A stretch of 51,200 bases of DNA from Promicromonospora iranensis (GCF_028994775.1 NZ_JAJQMN010000001.1:597203-648402); one strand, 5' to 3'. Shown: positions 7,972 to 16,543, counted from the first letter of the stretch. Made by a program: numbers and translations. Notes: a model not told the origin generated them from the letters alone.

Positions 7972-9864
7972 ATGGTCAAGAAAAAACCCGGGCTCACGGG
8001 CTGGCAACGTCGCTGCCTCTCCCAGCTCAAGGCATCCGCCAGCCAGCTTCCGGAAACGCTCGACGTCATCGGCGATGGGAAGCTTGACGACAAAACCCGG
8101 GCGCTCCACATTCCGTTCAGACTCAACACGACTGATATTGAAACAGTTCCAGGTGGGCTCCCGCTTGAAAGTAGCGAACTATTCATCATTGCCGTTGCAC
8201 CGACCGATGAGCATCCGCCGTGGGTGTACGTCGACCATGCTCGATTCTTGGGCCACCCTCACGTGTTGTCCGGTTTCCTGCTCTGCCTCTACCTCGACGA
8301 AACCCGGGAGTGGGACCCCGAACAGTGCATAAACGGGGAGCCCAATGGCGTACTTAACCGACTATGGCGATGGTTAAGTAAGGCCGCTCGCGCGGAATTC
8401 AATGCAGACGAAGCTCTCTATCACGCGGTCGGTGGGCTCCCGCACGTCAGCCGAACCGGCCTGCCTCTGCCTCCTATCCTGGTGCGTGATCTGCCTGAGC
8501 AGCATGGCCGTGCGGCATCCGCCTGGCTCACCCTTCGTTCCGACTGGTGCCTGCAACTGCACACCTCACGCCCCCTCGACGTCGAGACAGAACATGTTCC
8601 GGTCTTCTTCACCGATCACGATCTGCCCTTTGGCGCAGGCGACGACTACCTGTATGAACTCACCACACGCCTTGACCTGCCCTACAACGGGGGACTTGCA
8701 GCTGCGTTCGCGCCGCAAAACTCCGCCTTCAGGCCGACCAGACGAGCCAGCGGGGTGCGGTGTCAAGGCGCCCCCCTCAGCAGCAGCACTGGCCAGGACC
8801 GCACAACCTCAACCCAGTTCGATCGAAGGCCGTCGATCGCTATGCTTACCGTCCTCGCCGCAAGCGCAGCACGAAAGCCGAGCGGAGCGCCACAAACTCT
8901 CCTTCTTGCTGTCCCCCATCCAAGAGGCGGGCCTCGCCACCTCATCGCCGTGCATTTCGACTCGATACTTGCGGACCATCTTCGTGCACTCGTGCGTGAC
9001 CGGACCGGTCCCCTGCTCAACTTCGAAGAAGCACGAATCGATCGAGCTACACCACTCAAGTGGTGCTACATCTCGGACGAGCGAACTGAGGTCACCCGCA
9101 GACGCGACATCGCACGACCCGTGACGGCATACCAAGGTGCGACCGTCGTAGTTTGGGGTGTCGGAGGGCTCGGATCGTGGATCGCTGAGTTCATCACGCG
9201 AGCCGGAGCCTCGAAAGTGACTGTCTGCGACACGGGTATCGTCACTGGCGGTCTCCTCGTCCGCCAAAACTACACAGATCATGACATCGGAGCATCGAAG
9301 GCGGAGCGGCTTGCAGAGCGGCTACGAGCGATAGCACCAAGCGCCTCGATAGAAAGTCACGGAAATCTCGGGGACGATGAACTGCAGAAAATCGCCACGT
9401 CCGCGAATCTAATCGTGGACGCAACGATTAATCGTGTTGTGACTCGCCGACTCGAAAGCATTTCAACGGACCCCGACAGGGCGGCAGTCATTGCGCAGGT
9501 CGCTACCGACGTCGGCACTGGCAGCCTCGGCCTCGCTATGATCCATGGGCGCAAGACGCAAGAGAGCGTCCTGGAAACAGACATGAGAGTTGGCCGGGCA
9601 GTTGAACGAGAACTAGCACTTGAACCCTATCGCGTCTTTTGGAACGATCCCGAGCCAGGAGACGAGTTTGTCCCTACGCGGGGTTGCTCCTTACCGACGT
9701 TCCATGGCTCCGCTGTCGATCTAGCCGGCGTCGCCGCCACTTTGACGAACCTCATAGCACCACACCTAAAGGATCATGCGAGCGGTACACATCTTGTAGC
9801 CTTACCCCACTCAGGTGTAACACCGGAATACCGGTACATAACGCACGATACACTGGAATCGTAA
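7972..9864 (+). CDS. cap2: CBASS Cap2, E2-E1 ubiquitin-transferase-like fusion
   Basis: 630 residues. The N-terminal E2-like domain (about 1-190) has HPHVLSGFLLCLYLDE, with Cys105 as likely E2 cysteine, and the RLWRWLSKAA helix seen after it in this family. A linker of about 180 residues follows. The C-terminal ThiF-type E1 domain (about 385-620) has the ATP-binding GVGGLGSW (396-403), a VDATINR segment and Cys572 in TRGCSLPTF, likely the E1 cysteine. Cap2 primes the CD-NTase by linking its C-terminus to targets. No JAB metal motif occurs in the protein or downstream, so the Cap3 deconjugase usual in type II operons is absent. AT-richer codons than the chromosomal genes. Confidence 0.88.
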   Translation: MVKKKPGLTGWQRRCLSQLKASASQLPETLDVIGDGKLDDKTRALHIPFRLNTTDIETVPGGLPLESSELFIIAVAPTDEHPPWVYVDHARFLGHPHVLSGFLLCLYLDETREWDPEQCINGEPNGVLNRLWRWLSKAARAEFNADEALYHAVGGLPHVSRTGLPLPPILVRDLPEQHGRAASAWLTLRSDWCLQLHTSRPLDVETEHVPVFFTDHDLPFGAGDDYLYELTTRLDLPYNGGLAAAFAPQNSAFRPTRRASGVRCQGAPLSSSTGQDRTTSTQFDRRPSIAMLTVLAASAARKPSGAPQTLLLAVPHPRGGPRHLIAVHFDSILADHLRALVRDRTGPLLNFEEARIDRATPLKWCYISDERTEVTRRRDIARPVTAYQGATVVVWGVGGLGSWIAEFITRAGASKVTVCDTGIVTGGLLVRQNYTDHDIGASKAERLAERLRAIAPSASIESHGNLGDDELQKIATSANLIVDATINRVVTRRLESISTDPDRAAVIAQVATDVGTGSLGLAMIHGRKTQESVLETDMRVGRAVERELALEPYRVFWNDPEPGDEFVPTRGCSLPTFHGSAVDLAGVAATLTNLIAPHLKDHASGTHLVALPHSGVTPEYRYITHDTLES

Positions 9865-10283
9865 GACGAGGGACGGATACCACCCGTTGGAAACGCGGGG
9901 ACCAGGACCCTCATATGTTGTCGTCGAAGACACGGTGAGAGGCAGGTTTTCGAGCCTCCGTGAAGCTAACGGCTGGGATCGCCTGTACTCAACCGATCCC
10001 AGCCATTGCGACCTACCCTCCGGATCACCATGAGTCGTGGGGAACTAGGCGAGAGAATCGTCACCGGTTCTCGATCAGCTCACGCACGTCTTGCGTACCA
10101 ATCAGGGCTTGGCCTGCTCGTGCCAGGTGTTAGTGCTCCCGTCCAACGCGGTGTCGGCCACGCGGGCCGCGAACGACGTCTTGATACCCGATCGCGAACT
10201 GTCAATCCACTTCTGGACATGCCGATAACCAGTTGCCCGGTACTCCAAAGCCTGGAGAAGGCACTCGAGTAGGGCCCCCGAAG
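9865..10283. other. Intergenic region after CBASS; terminator and possible gene remnant
   Basis: 419 bases. Apart from the hairpin at 9971-10004 there is a minus-strand open frame ending at a TGA near 10102. It reads in a protein-like way (ALEYRATGYRHVQKW, then DSSRSGIKTSFAARVADTAL), has no start of its own and runs into the end of the TrmO-like gene in another frame. It may be the C-terminal scrap of a lost gene. No Cap3/JAB fragment was recognised. Confidence 0.35.
9971..10004 (+). terminator. Terminator hairpin of the CBASS operon
   Basis: Perfect 11-bp arms GGCTGGGATCG / CGATCCCAGCC with a 12-base loop, 106 bases after the Cap2 stop. It has no T-tract. Confidence 0.6.
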
Positions 10284-10781
10284 TCAGGACCGAGGCTGCT
10301 CGTTCCCGGCGGAAGCAAAGTAGTCACCAAGCATCTCGGTAACCCATGCCGGCTGGTGCGTCTCGCCGCGCGGACCCATCTCGGCGAACCACGGCTTGAT
10401 GTCGAGGACAGGCGTCCCGTCGACAGCATCAAGGTCCTCGACGTGCAGATCCAGGCCGTCGATCAACACCAGTCGGCACCGTGAGACGCCAATCCAGTTC
10501 TGCCGACGCATGTTCCGGTGCCCGAAGATCCCGACCTCCGGCCAGTCCGGATTGTTGCGCGGGCGACGCGCGCCAGGATCGAGGTCGGACTGGTCAGTCA
10601 GGTGGAAGAAGAACGCGACTTCGAGGTGGGAGAACTCGTCGAGGCCAGCGACTGATGCCTCGGTGTAGGCGTCCGGGTCGATCCGGATGATCGAACGAGC
10701 GCCGCCCCAGTAGTCATCAGTCGGCTCGACGCGCCCGCCAACAACGTGCGCGACTGGGGTCATGACGATGGGGTCGGTCAA
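10284..10781 (-). CDS. TrmO/TsaA-like SAM-dependent tRNA methyltransferase-fold protein
   Basis: 165 residues. TsaA/UPF0066 (TrmO) domain: LDEFSHLEVAFFFHL, then PRNNPDWPEVGIFGHRNMRR and IGVSRCRLVLIDG, ending in DAVDGTPVLDIKPWF, which parallels the canonical RPNPIGLS and LDGTPVLDIKPY motifs. TrmO N6-methylates t6A37 of tRNA-Thr. The classical RPNPIG is changed to RQNWIG, so the substrate may differ. The start is probably TTG 10781 with GGAGG four bases away; ATG 10763 is an alternative. It follows the XRE-TPR gene by 14 bp in one operon. Similar regulator/TrmO-like pairs are common on actinobacterial islands. Confidence 0.75.
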   Translation of the reverse strand: MTDPIVMTPVAHVVGGRVEPTDDYWGGARSIIRIDPDAYTEASVAGLDEFSHLEVAFFFHLTDQSDLDPGARRPRNNPDWPEVGIFGHRNMRRQNWIGVSRCRLVLIDGLDLHVEDLDAVDGTPVLDIKPWFAEMGPRGETHQPAWVTEMLGDYFASAGNEQPRS

Positions 10782-10795
10782 CGTTCCTCCGCGTG

Positions 10796-12199
10796 TCAGT
10801 TCGTAGCAGCAAGATAGGCGCCGGCGCGCTGGTCGAGAATATCCGCGTCCGAGCTGGTCGCCCTGTAGGTCGCCAGGGCGGAGCGCATCTCGATGATGGT
10901 CTGGCGAGCCCTAGCCGACTGCACGCCGTCCATCGCGTCGAGCGCCACGCTCCAGGTCGCGATTGCTTGCTCCAATTCGCCGCGCCTGGCCTGCACGTCC
11001 CCGAGATATCCCAGTGTCACTGCATGGGTCCGCTTGAACGTGGATGCCTTGCGGGTCACGACGGAGTACTCCAACTGCTGCTCGGCTCCGGCAAGGTCTC
11101 CGATATCCCGAAGGGTATTGCCAGTCTCGTGTGCAAGAGACGCTTCCCCGAAGAAGAAGACCCGTGTGGGTTCGTCGCCCCCAGGCGTCGCAGCAGCAAG
11201 GTCCCGTTCGGCGACGAGCAGGGCGGATGATGCTGCGCTCTTCTGACCTGTCGCGGCAAGAGCGCGGGCGTGGACCACGCCGAGGAGCGCCCGCTCTCTT
11301 GGCGCGGCAGCCTTGTAGCGGTCGCCGTCCACCGAGGCTGTCGCGAGTTCCTGAGCCTGGGTCGGGTGGCCGAGGTCGATCGCCTGGTGCGCCATCGCGC
11401 GCAGCGTGTGCCCTGCCATCGCGGGATCATCGGCCTCAGCGGCGAGCTTGACCGACGAGGTGAACAGTCCCTGGGCGATGCCGTGCTCAGCGTTGTCGAA
11501 GGCCATCCAGCCGGCGACATACGCCAGTTCGGAAGCGGCGGAGAACATCTCGCTTCTGAGTACGTCGTTCGCGAAGGAGCCGTTCAAGAGCCGCTGCACG
11601 TCGTCGGTGAGGTACTGCATGGCGGCCGCCCGCGCGTGCCCGCCACCGTGCCGCTGGTCCATCCGAGAGAAGAACGCGACAGACTCGCGGACCGCTTCGA
11701 GGTCACCGCGGCCTACCGAGCGAACGCCGCGTGCGGCACGCTCGGTGGATCGGCGAACCATCTCGGTCCACCACGACTCATTGGGCAATGCGGCTGCGAC
11801 CGTCGAGTAGGCCGCCAGACCGAGCAGGCCCCGTCGAGTGAGGTCCACGTACTTGCTCCCCAGGTCGGCCAGCCCGGTTAGCGTATCCATCTCCCACGTG
11901 GACGAGTGACCAGGTTCTCGCGCCGCGCTCCCACGCTTGGTCGGGTAGAAGCCGATCTCGGCATCCGTCGCCACACCAAGGACGGCGCGCAGACCGTCCC
12001 GATACTGCTGCCCAGGCCACCAGGACTGGCCGCGCTCGTAGCGGGCTATCGCGTGGGCATCGAGTGCGATGCGCTGCCCGGTCATCGCCCAGACATGCGC
12101 GTTCACAGCTTCCGCAAGTTCCGCGCGGGACATGGGTTCGCCGGGGCGCATACGTGAGGCCAGGGCCTCGCGCCGCTCGCGGAGTAGATCGTTGCCCAT
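10796..12199 (-). CDS. XRE-family regulator with TPR-like C-terminal domain
   Basis: 467 residues. The N-terminus (about 20-80) has an HTH: MSRAELAEAVNAHVW, then DAHAIARYERGQSWWPG, the Cro/C1 recognition helix and YERG loop. The rest is a chain of helical repeats resembling TPRs (AMAHQAIDLGHPTQAQELA, EQQLEYSVVTRKASTFKR), as in large Streptomyces XRE-TPR regulators that answer a small molecule or peptide. ATG 12199 has GGGGGAGGAG eight bases upstream. It probably controls itself, the TrmO-like gene and perhaps the divergent pair starting at 12359. Confidence 0.8.
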   Translation of the reverse strand: MGNDLLRERREALASRMRPGEPMSRAELAEAVNAHVWAMTGQRIALDAHAIARYERGQSWWPGQQYRDGLRAVLGVATDAEIGFYPTKRGSAAREPGHSSTWEMDTLTGLADLGSKYVDLTRRGLLGLAAYSTVAAALPNESWWTEMVRRSTERAARGVRSVGRGDLEAVRESVAFFSRMDQRHGGGHARAAAMQYLTDDVQRLLNGSFANDVLRSEMFSAASELAYVAGWMAFDNAEHGIAQGLFTSSVKLAAEADDPAMAGHTLRAMAHQAIDLGHPTQAQELATASVDGDRYKAAAPRERALLGVVHARALAATGQKSAASSALLVAERDLAAATPGGDEPTRVFFFGEASLAHETGNTLRDIGDLAGAEQQLEYSVVTRKASTFKRTHAVTLGYLGDVQARRGELEQAIATWSVALDAMDGVQSARARQTIIEMRSALATYRATSSDADILDQRAGAYLAATN

Positions 12200-12358
12200 T
12201 GCCCGATCTCCTCCCCCGTGCGCAGGTCGTCCCGGGCGGACGTTCTACAGATTGTCCTGTTGATTGCCCTGCCTGTGTGAGCGAATCGCAACAAGAGTAG
12301 CGAGGAGACGCATCTCAGCGACCGATCCCAGACGGCCAGGCAGACTTCGGAGAGTCCC

Positions 12359-12709
12359 GTGAACCGCAGAGCAGCAATGACGCGACGTCCTGAATCACAC
12401 ACTCCAACGCAGGGCGCGCCAGGTAACCAGCGGCGATTGCAGACGGGCATCAACAACGGACTCATAGTTGCGGCATGGTTTCTCGACTGCGTCGGGGCCG
12501 AACGCATCGAACTGGTGACCGTGACACCTCACCGTGTCAGCCTCAAGCCAGCCGACCTCAACCAGGGCGAACAGATCGCCGGTCTACTCAACCTGAACAT
12601 GCCAATCGACCACCGGATGCTCGTGCCCGGCAGCACGCTGTGGACCGGTGAACGTGACGGCTTCGAGGTCCAGGTCCGGTCCGTGCTGCGCGGAGTGGTT
12701 GCCCGATGA
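12359..12709 (+). CDS. Hypothetical protein, coupled to HAD phosphatase
   Basis: 116 residues. Basic N-terminus, then NNGLIVAAWFLDCVGAERIEL and an RVSLKPADLNQGEQIAGLLNL segment. No known domain was recognised. GTG 12359 has GGAG six bases upstream; ATG 12377 is possible. The stop overlaps the start of the HAD gene (ATGA), which implies translational coupling and supports the gene as real. Confidence 0.55.
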   Translation: MNRRAAMTRRPESHTPTQGAPGNQRRLQTGINNGLIVAAWFLDCVGAERIELVTVTPHRVSLKPADLNQGEQIAGLLNLNMPIDHRMLVPGSTLWTGERDGFEVQVRSVLRGVVAR

Positions 12710-13827
12710 GTGCCGCGACCGCGACCGTCACACGGACCCTCGTGGCGCTCGATATCGACGGGACCCTGGTGGACGACGGGAGCAGGATTCCGTCTGGCAC
12801 GGTCGAGGAGCTGGACCTGGCCCGCGCTGCCGGGCACGAGATCGTGCTCGCTACCGGGCGATCCCTGGTCGGGTTACTGCCGATCACGGTCCGGCTGGGC
12901 CTGACCGACGCCTGGGGCGTGTGTTCGAACGGCGCCCTGACCATCCGCCTGGACCCCTCCGCACCCTCCGGTTACGACCTCGTCGACGCCCGGATGTTCG
13001 ACCCAGGGCCAGTGATCCGCCGGGCCCTGGAGACCGTTCCGGTGGCTCGGGTCGCGGTCGAGGAGATCGGTTGGGGCTGGCGTACGAATCATCCGTTCGA
13101 GACGGGAGAGCTCAACGGCCAGCAGAAGCTCGTCACGGTAGACGACCTGGTGGCCCGACCCGCCACCCGGATCGTCATCGCCGCACCCGAGATCCGCAGG
13201 ATCACCGATGCCCTGCACGCCACCGGCGTCACGGTCACCCCGATGGGCCCCGACTGGCTCGACATCGCAGCCCGGGACGTGAACAAGGCGGTCGCACTCG
13301 ACGGCGTACGCAAGCACCTGAACATTCCGGTCGAGCGGACCGTTGCGGTCGGGGACGGTGTCACCGATCTGACGATGCTCGCTTGGGCCGGGCGCTCGGT
13401 CGCGATGGGGCATGCGCCCGCGATCGTGCGCAGCGCCGCCGACGAGACCACCGGCACCATCGAGCAGGCGGGAGCCCTGTCGGTACTGCGTTCCCTGGTA
13501 CCGGCCGTAAACCGTTCACTGTCACCGTTGGCTGCGCAGATAGCCACCGCCGAGGCCAACACAGTAAGGCCAGCAGTACTGCGCGTGTGGCACGGCCCTA
13601 GCGAGGACCTGTCCCGATGCGAAGCCTGGACGCTTCAATCGGGTCACTGGATTCGATACGCGCCGATCCCTTCTGGAGTCGGCGTGACGATGCGCGCAAT
13701 CGAGGCCGCCGCACTGGAGGCAGGCTTGCTCTTCCCTCGTGGCGATGAGGGCCGCCGCCGCGCACAATGGCGCAGCGTTTCTGGTGCCGGTCCCGCCGGA
13801 TTCGAGCTACCTATTGGCCGCCTCTGA
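12706..13827 (+). CDS. HAD-superfamily phosphatase (Cof-type) with C-terminal extension
   Basis: 373 residues. HAD motif I DIDGTLVDDG (about 15-24), a Thr in LATGRS for motif II, Lys of motif III near VNKAVAL, and motif IV GDGVTDLTML, with Thr where Cof proteins usually have Asn. The C2-type cap between motifs II and III marks it as a Cof/sucrose-phosphatase type acting on sugar phosphates or similar. After residue 270 comes an extra region of about 100 residues (RVWHGPSEDLSRCEAWTLQSG) that the family does not need. ATGA overlap with the preceding gene. Confidence 0.82.
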   Translation: MSAATATVTRTLVALDIDGTLVDDGSRIPSGTVEELDLARAAGHEIVLATGRSLVGLLPITVRLGLTDAWGVCSNGALTIRLDPSAPSGYDLVDARMFDPGPVIRRALETVPVARVAVEEIGWGWRTNHPFETGELNGQQKLVTVDDLVARPATRIVIAAPEIRRITDALHATGVTVTPMGPDWLDIAARDVNKAVALDGVRKHLNIPVERTVAVGDGVTDLTMLAWAGRSVAMGHAPAIVRSAADETTGTIEQAGALSVLRSLVPAVNRSLSPLAAQIATAEANTVRPAVLRVWHGPSEDLSRCEAWTLQSGHWIRYAPIPSGVGVTMRAIEAAALEAGLLFPRGDEGRRRAQWRSVSGAGPAGFELPIGRL

Positions 13828-13898
13828 CGCTTGACGTTAGACCCCCTGGGATTGCAGGCAGGGCGCGTCTACAAGTGCACGACGGCATGAGGCGAGGT

Positions 13899-14705
13899 TC
13901 ACCTAGCTGTGCGGAGCTTCTTATATGCGCGCCCTCCGGGGCGAGGTGCCTGGTGAGGTTCGAAGGTCTTCATGACCGTCTCGTTGACGCGGTAAACGTT
14001 CCGCCGTCGAGTGACGGCATAGTCGTCGCCCACCAACGCCTGGTCCACCGACACCAAACCATGTTCGGACAACTCGATCGCAGCACGGCTCCAGGTCGAA
14101 CCCGACAGGCCGTACAGATCCTTGCGCTCAGCATCCGTCCATCGGCGATCCTCCCTCCCCCCTGTGAGCTCCTTGAGTATTAGATAGAGCGCCAGCTCAC
14201 GACCACTCATCACGCAAATCCAGGCATTTGTCCAGAACTCGATCGGCAAGGTGAGGTAGCGATTACCGTCACCGCGACCAGGCCACGGCGGCGGGTTCCC
14301 CGTGGCCGGAGCCATCGGGTTGAGCACTTGGATCTGTCGCCGGCCGTCCCCATCCTTGATTTCCGCGAGGAAGCGTTCCGACTTGAGCCAACGCATAGCC
14401 GCTTGAACTCGCCGCACACCCTTGGTGGCCGGATCAGGCAGGGCTAAGGTACGAGCCACCTCGCCCGCATGAAGCGGCCTCGTGGTGTGGGGCGCCTTGG
14501 TTGCCCTCATCACGTACGTCAGGAACAGCTTGAGACGGACTTCGCCACTCTGGCCGCCGCCCAGAAGCTTGGCAAGGGCCGGCTCCCCCGAGCCACCCTT
14601 AACGAACCCGATCGGCAGCTGGACACTTGACACCCGCCCAGCCCGCCGAACCAGTTGCCTGAGGTTTGCGTGTGCGTCGCTGAGGTCTGCGTTCTGCTCG
14701 GCCAT
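13899..14705 (-). CDS. Winged-helix replication-type protein of the mobile element
   Basis: 268 residues. Two winged-helix-like parts can be seen: one near 90-140 (LHAGEVARTLALPDPATKG, VQAAMRWLKSERFLAEI) and one near 175-240 (SGRELALYLILKELTGG, GLSGSTWSRAAIELSEHGL), a layout found in replication initiators and RepA-like proteins of actinobacterial elements. No polymerase or helicase motif is present. ATG 14705 has AGGAG six bases upstream. Tandem 9-bp repeats begin 46 bases before the gene and may be its operator or iterons. Function inferred only from fold and context. Confidence 0.5.
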   Translation of the reverse strand: MAEQNADLSDAHANLRQLVRRAGRVSSVQLPIGFVKGGSGEPALAKLLGGGQSGEVRLKLFLTYVMRATKAPHTTRPLHAGEVARTLALPDPATKGVRRVQAAMRWLKSERFLAEIKDGDGRRQIQVLNPMAPATGNPPPWPGRGDGNRYLTLPIEFWTNAWICVMSGRELALYLILKELTGGREDRRWTDAERKDLYGLSGSTWSRAAIELSEHGLVSVDQALVGDDYAVTRRRNVYRVNETVMKTFEPHQAPRPGGRAYKKLRTAR

Positions 14706-14750
14706 CGATCTCTCCTCAACCTACGTCGTTAGCAGACGCCGGGGGTGCAG

Positions 14751-14788
14751 TACACGGGGTACACGGGGTACGTGGGGGTACTAAGGGG
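14751..14788. repeat. Tandem TACACGGGG-type repeats upstream of the winged-helix gene
   Basis: TACACGGGG occurs twice in tandem (14751-14759, 14760-14768), followed by TACGTGGGGG and TACTAAGGGG. The period of 9-10 bp puts the copies on one face of the helix. The position just upstream of the gene starting at 14705 suggests iterons or a self-regulatory operator. Confidence 0.5.
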
Positions 14789-15018
14789 TCCTGGCACCGC
14801 AGCGCGCGACAGCGCTTGATCGCTACCTTGCCGAAGGGTTCTCCTACGTCTACAACCGATGTCTTCCTCGTCTAAAACCGCTGTTCCCGATATCAGAGAG
14901 CAACCCTCTCATCGTCCACAAGCGATGCTCCCACAGTCAGAGAACGATTGTCTACGAGGTGGACATGGCGCATCAGATTGGTGTGCGATGAGGCTTGTCG
15001 CCAGCAAGGTGATGCCAC

Positions 15019-15053
15019 GACGGCTCCCACGGATTGCGCCCGCGGGAGCCGTC
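15019..15053 (+). promoter_or_regulatory. Leader hairpin before the microprotein gene
   Basis: 10-bp perfect arms GACGGCTCCC / GGGAGCCGTC with a 15-base loop, ending eight bases before a perfect Shine-Dalgarno. It could be a terminator for an upstream unit or an attenuator for the microprotein. Confidence 0.4.
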
Positions 15054-15074
15054 CCTGACGGAGGAGGTGATCAC

Positions 15075-15146
15075 ATGCTCCAGGGTTTCAAGCTGACCAT
15101 TCGATTCGGTCGTCATCAGCTGTCCATCACCCTCGAGCCGTTCTGA
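15075..15146 (+). CDS. 23-residue microprotein with near-perfect Shine-Dalgarno
   Basis: ATG 15075 is preceded by GGAGGAGGTGATCAC, whose core AGGAGGTGATC is fully complementary to the 16S rRNA 3' end. The reading frame gives MLQGFKLTIRFGRHQL followed by SITLEPF and a stop. It looks like two beta strands separated by GRH. The frame is framed by a leader hairpin and a 17-bp terminator, so it forms its own transcription unit. Very short proteins of this kind (KLTIRxGxxxLxITL) may be a family on actinobacterial elements, but no function is known. Confidence 0.55.
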   Translation: MLQGFKLTIRFGRHQLSITLEPF

Positions 15147-15207
15147 CTGGGGGGCGAGGAGGCACCTCTTCTCACCCCATTCGAACGCATATGAGTCTGC
15201 AGCACAA

Positions 15208-15249
15208 GCCACCTCGCCAGCCCCTGCACCCCGGGGCTGGCGAGGTGGC
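15208..15249. terminator. 17-bp two-way terminator
   Basis: Perfect 17-bp arms (15208-15224 and 15233-15249) with an 8-base loop. It sits between the microprotein gene (plus) and the DUF2971-like gene (minus), whose stop is at 15267. Confidence 0.75.
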
Positions 15250-15266
15250 ACATCCAAGGCCCCGGA

Positions 15267-16400
15267 TCACCGCTCCACGATGGCAGGTGCCGCGATGCGC
15301 TCGACACGAACCGCGCGCTTTTCCAGCAGGTACCGCAGCACCTGCTCGTCGTTCTCGGTAACGCCTGGGCCCAGTCGCGTCTTACAGAAAAACAACGGCG
15401 CCATACCGTCGAGGCCCCCGCCGAGCGGGCGCAGCTCGATATATGGGGCCAGCCCGTACGGCCCCTCGCGCACATGAACGACAGCTTGTCGCTCATCCGA
15501 GCCAGCAACGACCAGCCGAGCCTCCGACTCTTCGATGAAGGTCCTGTCCTTCACGAGCCCGACCATGGTGAGGTACCACTGGATCGCCCAAGATTCTGCC
15601 TCGCTCTCCGATACTTCGCCGCGACACGCGGCAGCGAAGACCTCAAAAACGCTGGCTTCCAGGCGGTGCAAAGCCTCGTCAAGTTCGGGTGTACCGGTGT
15701 AGAGGACGTTGCGCCAAACAAGATCGATGTCGGACGAAGGTCGATTCGTCTGCTCTGAGGCGATCGACGTCTCCGGCTCGGGGGCGTGGTATCCCTCCAC
15801 TACGGCGTCGCGCGTCGGCGATTCGCGGCCGTCCTCCCCGGCAATGTCCTCGTCGGTGCTTGCAATGTCGCCCTCGATGCAAATCGGTTCGAACGCCACC
15901 TTGACGTCGAGGCACATAACGCACGAGCCGTACGCGCGCCATTGGGAGAGTCGGTCCGGAACGGTGGATGCGCAGGCGACATACATGGCTTCGCCCCTCA
16001 ACCAATGGTCGCCAAGGGTGACGATGAGCAGGAGCGCTTGCGCCGGTGTGAGAGGTACTCCAGTGGGCTGTCGGACGTCGTCGAGCCCTCTGAGCTCATA
16101 CAGCCACAGATCCGTGAGCCTCATGAAGTTAGTGCGCGCCGCGCTCTCGGGCAGTAAGCGGAGTGGAACGCCGACCGCATCCTGCTCCTCAGCCAAGCGG
16201 GCGTTGGCGTACTCCGAAATGAGGCGCTGCCCAGTTTCAATCTCCGCGCGGTCGTTCATAACTGAGGTGAGCGCCGCACGCAGCGGGCTGCCGTAGGCGA
16301 CCGCATGCGCGGTCGCAGGCACGGCGTAGTGATAGACGAACGGACCAAGAGCGCGCGGGCATATGGCATCGAAGAGGCTGTTGCTATCGAACGCGGTCAC
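15267..16400 (-). CDS. DUF2971-like protein
   Basis: 377 residues. The family signature is present: early FVYHYAVPATAHAV and MNDRAEIETG (compare YHYT and NDPxE), mid DRLSQWRAYGSCVMCL, and late VKDRTFIEESEARLVV and YGLAPYIEL. DUF2971 genes are often near defence genes or on islands, but their reaction is unknown. The acidic stretch at about 180-225 is low in structure. GTG 16400 follows TAGCGT by six bases, so the mRNA is probably leaderless and the start is firm. Confidence 0.75.
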   Translation of the reverse strand: MTAFDSNSLFDAICPRALGPFVYHYAVPATAHAVAYGSPLRAALTSVMNDRAEIETGQRLISEYANARLAEEQDAVGVPLRLLPESAARTNFMRLTDLWLYELRGLDDVRQPTGVPLTPAQALLLIVTLGDHWLRGEAMYVACASTVPDRLSQWRAYGSCVMCLDVKVAFEPICIEGDIASTDEDIAGEDGRESPTRDAVVEGYHAPEPETSIASEQTNRPSSDIDLVWRNVLYTGTPELDEALHRLEASVFEVFAAACRGEVSESEAESWAIQWYLTMVGLVKDRTFIEESEARLVVAGSDERQAVVHVREGPYGLAPYIELRPLGGGLDGMAPLFFCKTRLGPGVTENDEQVLRYLLEKRAVRVERIAAPAIVER

Positions 16401-16406
16401 GACACG

Positions 16407-16412
16407 ACGCTA
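16407..16412 (-). promoter_or_regulatory. TANNNT -10 element of the DUF2971-like gene
   Basis: On the minus strand TAGCGT is followed by six bases and then GTG 16400, the leaderless spacing. Confidence 0.5.
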
Positions 16413-16543
16413 GCGCCTCAACTGGGCAACGCCGACGCGAGTTCGAAGGTGCCAAGGTTGCCGGCTACGTGCGCGCGCTGACCTCAGCACTGTGAACCAG
16501 CATCTCGACGGCACCGTTCACCGCAACCGCCGAGCGGTCACAG

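Noticed and set aside
9865-10283. A Cap3 (JAB) gene after Cap2
   Set aside because: No frame on either strand has the E...HxH...D metal motif; the region ends the operon with a hairpin.
12200-12358. Possible riboswitch or operator in the gap between the XRE-TPR gene and the divergent pair
   Set aside because: No palindrome or conserved motif could be recognised; only normal Shine-Dalgarno sites at both ends.
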